64,000 nt of DNA from Oscarella lobularis (lineage: Eukaryota > Porifera > Homoscleromorpha > Homosclerophorida > Oscarellidae): NCBI RefSeq assembly GCF_947507565.1, contig NC_089189.1, forward strand, positions 682,001 to 746,000. The letters run 5' to 3'. How positions within the stretch are numbered: the first letter of the stretch is position 1; every line of letters begins with the position of its first letter. The notes beneath the pieces are model-generated. The model had not been told where the DNA came from. It did no database searches and saw only the letters and a program-made list of their open reading frames with translations. Positions 52,101 to 64,000 of the stretch are shown here, one piece after another. The position numbers and the translations under genes were made by a program.

Positions 52101-52272
52101 CAGCTAGACTTTCTCCACGCGTAGTTTAATTTTAACGGTGTCTTGTTCCTTAGGCGAGCAGCACGGGTTCCGGAAGAAAGAGAACGTCATAGCTTGCTTA
52201 GAAGGCGAGCTGTATTTCTTTGGAAAAGTTCTCGGCTTCCAGCCAGCGGATGATATCAAAGAGGTGGGTTGA
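49163..52272 (+). CDS. S9-family prolyl-oligopeptidase-type serine peptidase
   Basis: About ten exons. The frame from ATG 49163 begins with a basic, Ser-containing leader ([19 protein letters not shown]) that could be a mitochondrial presequence; an internal Met at 49271 ([17 protein letters not shown]) is the alternative start typical of cytosolic family members. A first intron at 49392-49440 restores [14 protein letters not shown]. The N-terminal half is a beta-propeller ([34 protein letters not shown]). The C-terminal alpha/beta hydrolase has [16 protein letters not shown], nucleophile GGSAGG (Ser codon at 51382), Asp in QGDEDK (about 51680) and His in GEQHGF (about 52162), so the triad is complete. 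Such enzymes remove dipeptides or acyl-amino acids from short peptides. The exact subfamily (acylaminoacyl-peptidase versus DPP-like) is not settled. Its 3' half was copied to 55.4-56.5 kb. Confidence 0.88.
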
Positions 52273-52860
52273 TGATCGCTTGTTTGTCTTCGGAGCCTCT
52301 TCAATGTCTACGCGTTTTTCGTGTAGCCTCCCAAAATAGATAACTTGTGAATGGAGAAGAATAGAAGTGGGATGCGCACGGAGTTGCTTGTATTGCTGTT
52401 TTCTGCTGTTCTGCAAATGTAATGCCGCAGCTTCTCTCTCATGTAGCCTCCCTATGTTATCCACAGCTCAACGTTTTTCAATAGCAGCTACAAATCACCA
52501 GTATTCCACTGTATACCGTTTTGCAGAAGCTAAATTATTGGCTATGTGTGTAGGCTTACTAGAGCGCAAGCGCAAGTGCCCCAGACGGTCGGAAGATCAA
52601 TGCATGTCACGCTGGAGGACAAAGCAGCGTAGTATGAAAGGTAAGCTTTCATTTGATCACGGAGATCCGATCCACGGATGCCCTCAAAACCCTCTAGCCC
52701 CGGAGCTCTCACCGTTCTCCCATACACGTCGTAATTTAGCTAAAACTTCCACTGTCGTCTGGCGAGACGTGACGCCTCTCTCTGGAATCGTCAAAAAATC
52801 GCCATCTTCACTTCCTTCCTCCCCGTCGTCGCCGTCGTGCTTCGAAGCCCTTAGTTAGAC
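52273..52860. other. Convergent intergenic region, peptidase / kinase copy A
   Basis: About 590 bp between converging genes; the counterpart in the duplicate is 56517-57036. The two are similar in patches (cctcccaa.atagacaact, ccgtcgtc) with indels. No other gene recognised. Confidence 0.5.
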
Positions 52861-55137
<2,277 letters not shown>

Positions 55138-55410
55138 GTGCGGGGTGTATGTTTGTGTGGAAGCGAGTCTGAGATGGATTATGGTTAGTGACGTCAACGG
55201 CAGGGCTCTGGGAGCTAGAGTCCTAATATAGGAGATTATCTTCAAATTAATGTTTACCCGTATACGCGTATGTACATACATATATACTAAGCTGCTGGAC
55301 ACGATGGCAACGCGCATAAAATAAATTTATGTACGGTATAGTATAAGCGGTGGGAGGCTGCTCATGATGGCCGCCATCATTCTCTAGTATAGGAGATTAT
55401 CTTCAAACCA

Positions 55411-56516
55411 GGCTCAATCTCCAACATCAGTACTGGACGAGTCGCGGCGTCGCCGTTCTCGACGTCGACTATCGCGGCAGTACGGGATAGACTCTATACG
55501 GGAGACGAAACAGGGACAGACTCAAACTCAAGAGAAGAATACGTGGGTAGCCTCGATCGTTCCCCAGACTCTCTCCGTCGTTCCCGTGAGTATACCTACG
55601 GGAACGGCGGAGAGGGTCTGGGAACGTGGGAGAACTAAACGCTATGTGTTTTTTTACTTAGCTGGGGTATCTGCGATGTTGAAGACTGTTGCGAAGGCGC
55701 TCGCTATCTCGTGAAGCAGAAGCTCGTCGACGGAAAGCGGCTCACCATTGACGGCGGCTCGGCGGGCGGATTTACGACTCTAGCGGCGCTCGCCTTCGAT
55801 AACGTCTTCACGCGAGTACTTTCTGATTTCCGGAGTGAGATGCATTTTTTATTGACTACTTTTGTTTCTTAGGCTGTAGCAAGTACGGCGTCGCCGACTT
55901 GGTTGCGCTGCAATTGGAAACACACAAGTTCGAGTCGCGCTATCGATCTCGATCAGCTCATCGCTCCCTGGCCAGGGCCGAAGGGTCGGCCCGTCTACGA
56001 CGAGCGCTCGCCGATCAATCACGTCGACAAGCTCAAATGCTCCGTCATCTTCTTCCAAGGAGACGAAGACAAGGTAGACGATAAAAATAGAGGAGAGATT
56101 TTTGTTCATTGCATCGTTACTCTATATATCTACACATTAGTCAAGGCTCTTGTACGTTGATGAGTCTCTCGTAGTATCCCCTAAGGCTTCTGTCTAAAAA
56201 AAGTCTACGCTGTTAGTCTGACCTTAATTTATTTGCATATTTAGATTGTGCCTCCTAATCAGTCGGAGACTATGTACGAGGCTTTGAAGAAGAAAGGCAT
56301 AACTACTTCCTATGTTCTCTTCGAAGGTAGGGGAATGCCCAGCTAGACTTTTTCCACTCGTAGTTTAATTTTAACGGTGTCTCGTTTCGTAGGCGAGCAG
56401 CACGGGTTCCGGAAGAAAGAGAACGTCATAGCGTGTCTAGAAGGCGAACTGTATTTCTTTGGAAAAGTTCTCGGCTTCCAGCCAGCGGACGACATCAAAG
56501 AGGTGGGTCGATGATG
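55411..56516 (+). pseudogene. Truncated, frameshifted copy of the S9 peptidase 3' half
   Basis: Matches peptidase exons from 51118 to 52272 but lacks the propeller half and any start. The first fragment has an 11-bp insertion after the GSTG codons and has lost its splice donor. A hairpin insertion sits in the following intron. The exon ending DNVFN lost bases at its donor (about 55808). The next exon has extra bases at about 55937 and 55972 that shift the frame. The serine motif (about 55755-55772), GDEDK (about 56055) and EQHGF (about 56395) codons survive. The last exon is nearly unchanged but reads past the parental stop to GGR and a TGA. It is a decayed duplication product, not a functional enzyme. 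Confidence 0.88.
55558..55626. repeat. Foldback (hairpin) insertion, arms about 30 bp
   Basis: Left arm 55558-55587 and right arm 55598-55626 are reverse complements with about three differences, around a 10-nt loop (gagtatacct). Absent from the parental peptidase intron, where gagaagaatacgt continues directly, so it was inserted after the segmental duplication or differs between copies. Confidence 0.85.
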
Positions 56517-57036
56517 AGCCGGACTGGCCTTCCGAAGCCTCTTCAATGCCTGCGCGTTTTCGTGTAGCCTCCCAAGATAGACAACTTGTGAACGCAGAAG
56601 AATTGAAGTGGAATGAATGCGCGCAAAGTGTCTTGTATTGCTGTTGTCTGCTTGCTCTGCAAATGTGATGCCGGAGTACGACGGGTGAAAGCGCGTGAAA
56701 GACGCGTCCGAAAGGGTAAGCTTTCGTTCGATAGACAATGCAAGAACGCCCCAGCCTCATGCAAAACCCACTCTCCTACACGCGGAGTAAATTTAGCTAA
56801 ACAGTCACTATGAGAACTATAGTAGACAGAAAACAGAGTTAGAGAGAGGTTGTCATTGGCGTCGTGGGCAAGCCACTGTCGTCCGACGAGACGGGACGCC
56901 TCTCTCGCGAATCGTCAAAAGATTCGCCATCTTCACTTTCTTCCTCCCCGTCTTCCCCGTCGTCCCCGTCCCACTTCTATATGTATACACACAAGCCCTT
57001 AGTTGGACTTAAAGAAATCGCGTTCGCCAATTGCGC
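56517..57036. other. Convergent spacer, peptidase pseudogene / kinase copy B
   Basis: About 520 bp, colinear in patches with 52273-52860. No independent gene or RNA recognised. Confidence 0.5.
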
Positions 57037-60172
<3,136 letters not shown>

Positions 60173-60838
60173 GGTGCGGGGTGTATGTTTGTGTGGAAGT
60201 GAGTCTGGGATGGGTTATGTTAACTCGTGACGTCAAGGGTAGGAGGGTGCGTCCTAATTAGGAGCGGATTCAAACCAGCGATACAGCGCGCGAAGGGAGT
60301 GGGAAATTTTTTGCCGCGAAGACGAACGCTTTAGAGAGACTTCGGGTCGTTGGCCGTTCTGTACACTGACTGACTTCCCTTCGTATACTGTACAGCATAA
60401 CAATTTAATTAAAATATGAAACAGGCTACAGTCAGTCAAGTCAAATATATTTAGGTTCCTAAGGGAAAAGTTGCCCTGCGCGTTTTAAGTCTCAGAACAG
60501 GTACTGTATCACTTGAGTCGTCCTTGGAGATGAAGACAATTTTTAATGATTATGACAATAATGATTGTGTTAATAATGAAGATGATGAAGATTCATATCG
60601 ATGACGGCGTTATATAAATGAAGAGAGACAGTCAGGGCATGCATTCTTTATTTTATTGCACGAGGCTTGCATGGACAGCTATACGTCATAAGGCAACTTT
60701 TATACAAAAGTCAATATAAACAGCCGCTTGCCTACCTTCATAGGACTCATTGATCAAACTTACTGGGTTGCTCAATGCGGGCGCCGCGGCTGCTCGCTTC
60801 GTAGAGAAATGAGAGATCGATGCATTGGCCAATAGGAT
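60173..60838. other. Region upstream of kinase copy B
   Basis: About 660 bp with the kinase B promoter side (tgacgtca near 60229, as near 55190 upstream of copy A) and AT-rich sequence. No gene recognised. Confidence 0.4.
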
Positions 60839-61062
60839 AACCCGATGCGCTCTCGTGACTTAAGATTTTGTGACCCGTATATCCGGGTAGGGTAATCGGT
60901 TTTTCCTTGTTTTTCCTTGAAAAACCGATTACCCTACCCGGATATACGGGAACCCGATGCGCCCTCGTGACTAAAGATTTTGTGACCCGTATATCCGGGT
61001 AGGGTAATCGGTTTTTCAAGGAAAAACAAGGAAAAACCGATTACCCTACCCGGATATACGGG
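60839..61062. repeat. 112-bp tandem repeat carrying two perfect hairpins with inverted loops
   Basis: Unit 1 (60839-60950) and unit 2 (60951-61062) share a 35-bp leader with two mismatches. Each ends in a hairpin with perfect 31-nt arms: 60874-60904 with 60920-60950, and 60986-61016 with 61032-61062. The 15-nt loops, ccttgtttttccttg (60905-60919) and caaggaaaaacaagg (61017-61031), are exact reverse complements, so one hairpin is flipped relative to the other. Confidence 0.97.
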
Positions 61063-61229
61063 AATCTGCAACTTCGGGAATTATTAGTGCTAAAATCTTA
61101 TAGAAAATCAGACATCATTTATTCATAATAAAAAGAAAAGCGTTATAAAATTAAATATAAAATTGAAAAATCGTATATGTAAGCAATTATAATAGAAAAT
61201 TCGTATCAAAAATTATAGACACCCTCGAT
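61063..61229. other. AT-rich spacer downstream of the secreted-protein gene
   Basis: Short AT-rich 3' flank of the minus-strand gene ending at 61230; aataaa/attaaa-like words occur on the minus strand. Nothing else seen. Confidence 0.35.
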
Positions 61230-61899
61230 TTAGAGCCTCTGCCAGAACAACCTCCCGGTATTTTCCTTGTCCCGTTGCACCCAATCGGGTAAAGCGTTCA
61301 AAAGATCACATCCTTCTAACTCTAACTCTGTTAGACCACTGAAGTGATCAACGTTGTCGTCTTCTGAGAGTTCCTTCCTTGGTAACCCTTCTGTGCCGGG
61401 AAGCAAAAATTTGCCATTGTTTTTTTCGAAGACAAGCAACTTCGCAAATTTACGGTTCCCTTTTGTATTAAATAATTTATTCTTGCAGCGGCTTTCATTA
61501 CGCTATGCAACCAAAGAGAGAATTCCGTTAGCATCAAAAGTACGGTCTTTTGACAACGCGGCGGTGACTTACTTTGACTGCGATATTGTCATTCGAATCG
61601 AATCCAATGCAAAGCTCTGACGTTTTGCTGCCAGCAAAGGCATACTTGTTTTCTTTGTCATCGACTTTGTTACCGACGCAAAGAGAAAATTCGCTAGTTT
61701 CGTCCGGTTTACCGAACTCTATACTGTCGCCTTTTGTGACCCTCAGCCACTTTTTGATCCCATTGGAGTCTCGCTTGTAAAAGACGATTTTACCAAGTTC
61801 AGCTCTTGGATGGCAGAAACTTGGGCTCGGCGTCGGATTCGCTTCGACATTCAAGACGAACGAGAAAAGGACGATTGCAACTTGAAACAAATTGGACAT
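61230..61899 (-). CDS. Small secreted protein of unknown function
   Basis: Two exons, 61899-61573 and 61481-61230, spliced at gtaagt / gcaag, give about 192 residues. The N-terminus is a clear signal peptide (LFQVAIVLFSFVLNVEA). The mature part has a few Cys (SFCHP, EFSLCVGN, SELCIGFD, EGCDLL) and alternating charged/hydrophobic strands (GKIVFYKRDSNGIKKWLRV; KFAKLLVFEKNNGKFLLPG), suggesting a compact beta-rich extracellular domain. I do not recognise the family. If the intron is not removed, the frame ends after VSHRRVVKRPYF. Confidence 0.65.
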
Positions 61900-62544
61900 G
61901 ACTGCTATGCTTAGGTTCTGTATTGCTCTCTCGATCTCTCTGAGCTAGAGTCTCTCTCTCTGCTTTGGATGACAACCTGAATGTCGCTCTCCTTTAAATA
62001 CAGGCCGTCGAGACGGGTTTCCCCTATAATTCGATTAACCAAAACGACCGCCGACGGATGCGCTTACTTCCTAAATACGGTTTGGAACTATCCATTGTTT
62101 CAATTTGGTCGAAGTTAACGAGTAAGCCTCCGAGGTGCAGGCGAATGCCGGAAGCAGCTGCTCTCTAACTTTCCCTGCGACCTGGCCGACAGGACGTTGC
62201 CTCATACCGCGAAGCAAGTCTAGCTAGAGAGAGCAATTATATAGTAACCGCAAATAGAGATTCTTCTATAACTAAGATACGCCTCAGCAAGGAGGCACCT
62301 TCATGCTACGAGATTAGTTTGTCGGGGGAGGGGGCCTCAATCAGGGTCCATGCACTCTACGGAACTCGATGCAGATTGCATTTGCACTCTACGGAAGTCG
62401 ATAAATTGCATATGCATATGCACGATACGACGCTATTATTGTTTCACCGGAGCTTACAATCCTAATCGTAACTATGATCTCGCCAAGGATGCGTTCAGTG
62501 AAAAATGCGACGGGAATGTCGTCGCCGTCCCGTGATTGCGGTTC
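61900..62544. other. Intergenic region
   Basis: Promoter side of the secreted-protein gene: ct/ga-rich tct repeats near 61920-61960, then unassigned sequence with a repeated tgcactctacggaa.tcgat word at 62350-62402. A short open frame to 62535 (YNPNRNYDLAKDAFSEKCDG) could be a diverged exon, but no splice signals support it. Confidence 0.35.
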
Positions 62545-63413
62545 ATGATTCCGCAAGCGAGATTGGGAAATTTCGCTGACAGATACAACAAATCAGAAGA
62601 TGTGTCCCAAAACTTGGTAGCGGTTTTCAGTGGGCGTCCTAGTATACTCTCTCGCAAAGGCGAGCTCGGCACGCAGCTCGACGCTCACGTAAGAAAACTT
62701 AGGAATGAATGACCTCCTCCCCACCATTGCACTGTTTTTCTATCTCCTTCTACGGTTAGATGACTATGGCCGAAGGGTATACTTATATAGCGTCTATCTG
62801 TAACGGTGCTTGGGGAGCTGCAAGAAGAGCCTTTTCTTGAAAGCTCCTTTTTTCTAAATCGACCTACTGCAGTAGCATCGATTTACCCATTGCGGTTTCC
62901 GATGGAAGGCTTCGCCGACATCAAACTCGCGCCAGCACGAGGACACTTTCTGAGTCATAGCCTTAATTAACCTACTCGAAAACTCTCGGGGAACGTGGCC
63001 ACGCAAGTAAGTCGTGTTTCCTACTACTATTACGTAATACTACTTCTCAGTTTATCAGGATATATCCACCCGCCTACGTACACCCACGGGCCGGCGCCAA
63101 CGGTGCACGACACGACGAGCGCGATTCGCTCATTTTTAAAGGGACTCGCAATGAGGAATCTATCTTTTGAAGGCCTTTTCCACAACGAGATACAGTCTTT
63201 TTCTACGAGTATCTACCGAAAGGAGGAAAGAAATTCGGAAGCGACTTGCGGAACAATTAGGGTCGGGAACGACCCCGCAAACCGCGGACTATACTGCTGG
63301 GACGCGCGTATACGTTCGCTTCCACAAATGACGATATCCATTCAATGGTTTACACAGAACCCGGCCCAACTCGAGTCTTGTTTGATATCTGTTGCTATGG
63401 TATGGTTTGTCTA
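62545..63413 (+). CDS. Tentative exons of an unidentified gene
   Basis: Three stretches look coding but I cannot join all of them. 62545-62688 (FMIPQARLGNFADRYNK...GELGTQLDAH) has a good donor (gtaaga) and joins in phase to 62760-62846 (MTMAEGYTYIASICNGAWG) through a ttag acceptor. A 350-bp open frame at about 63060-63413 (HGPAPTVHDTTSAIRSFLKG...GLYCWDARIRSLPQM) follows a ttatcag acceptor. A further short frame at about 63540-63690 ends FLCD. No family is recognised; treat as a candidate only. Confidence 0.28.
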
Positions 63414-63690
63414 GCGCCATTTCTGCCCTACTGTTACTAAATTAGTCAGACCGTTTTAGGCCGATTAGCGAGCCAACTATAAACGCAGGAAGACGCCACT
63501 GCTGTACTCTGAGTTCACTAAACGTTTCTTAATTTAGCATGGCGACGAACTGCCGTTCGCCAGATTTCCCCCCACGGAAATGCGTCCAAATTTGGGAGAG
63601 AAACTGGGAGCAGATTTTCAGTGGGGATGCGTTACATTTATAGTATGCTATCCGGCATGTGACCTCCCTATAGCTTTCCTTTGCGACTAG

Positions 63691-64000
63691 CTCTCTTTTC
63701 TCGAGTCTCTTCTGTTCTATGCATGTCAAAAAGCGTACTTCTACCCTATGTGTATTAATTTGCCACTACAGTACTCTATAATAGTACTATCTACGTAGGG
63801 GAACAAAAGGACTCGGAAGCGATCTCTCGCTTCCCATAACGAAGATATCCTGCTCATTGTAATATGTGCATGTACAGAAACGGCGACGAAACCTTCGAAG
63901 TAAGACACTCCGGAGTCTTAGGCATGCAAGTATGCGGTCATAGATGCGGTTCATAGCGCTACCGCAAGTACCATTGTTCAATTAACTTACGCGATCTATT
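63691..64000. other. Right-edge sequence, nothing recognised
   Basis: Last 310 bp: short ORFs only, no supported gene, repeat or RNA. Confidence 0.3.

Noticed and set aside
60874-61062. Hairpins considered as tRNA genes or a CRISPR-like array
   Set aside because: Arms are perfect 31-bp palindromes without cloverleaf features, there are only two units, and the host is eukaryotic.
62350-62535. 61-codon open frame upstream of the tentative exons
   Set aside because: Starts in a short repeat, stops abruptly, and has no splice sites linking it to the next segment.

Overview
This is a gene-dense piece of a eukaryotic, animal-type nuclear genome. Genes are split by many short GT-AG introns of about 45-100 nt, exons are rich in CG and GTC/GAC codons, and intergenic gaps are often only 75-250 bp. 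The gene content (axonemal dynein DNAH1, Ig-type receptor tyrosine kinases, an F-BAR/SH3 adaptor, laminin-G, ankyrin-Roc-COR-death) is metazoan. A compact early-branching animal, most plausibly a sponge and perhaps a homoscleromorph, is my inference; no marker in the window proves it.

Layout. 1-2260 (-): 5' part of a secreted laminin-G/thrombospondin-like protein running off the left edge. About 3.4-5.3 kb (+): unrecognised low-complexity protein. 6046-9306 (+) and 9739-12609 (+): two tandem receptor tyrosine kinases with signal peptide, Ig-like ectodomain, TM segment and kinase. 13001-15486 (-): PSTPIP-like F-BAR + SH3 adaptor. 15647-31350 (+): complete DNAH1-type inner-arm dynein heavy chain. 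About 31.46-33.43 kb (+): coproporphyrinogen III oxidase. 33658-34881 (-): Rab-family GTPase. 35739-37975 (+): AVL9. 38051-38554 (-): HINT1. 38652-48955 (+): ankyrin-Roc-COR-death protein whose ankyrin part is a nearly perfect 201-bp coding tandem array. 49163-52272 (+): S9-family serine peptidase. 52861-55137 (-): receptor tyrosine kinase copy A. 55411-56516: truncated, frameshifted copy of the peptidase 3' half. 57037-60172 (-): receptor tyrosine kinase copy B. 60.8-61.1 kb: two perfect hairpins with mutually inverted loops. 61230-61899 (-): small secreted protein. 62.5-63.7 kb: only tentative exons.

The genes do not form one pathway. The housekeeping block (DNAH1, CPOX, Rab, AVL9, HINT1) is tightly packed with divergent and convergent pairs. 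It is flanked by fast-evolving signalling genes: tandem kinases on both sides and the ankyrin-Roc-COR-death gene. The right third (51.1-60.3 kb) is a segmental tandem duplication of about 4.2-5 kb that carried the 3' part of the peptidase plus a whole kinase gene. The two kinases have since diverged in ectodomain structure, and the peptidase fragment has decayed.

The strongest points for follow-up are the homogenised 201-bp/402-bp ankyrin array fused to Roc-COR and death-like domains, the exon-cassette insertion inside the Roc G-domain, the receptor duplication with ectodomain gain or loss, the inverted-loop hairpin pair, and the repeated use of GC-AG introns.
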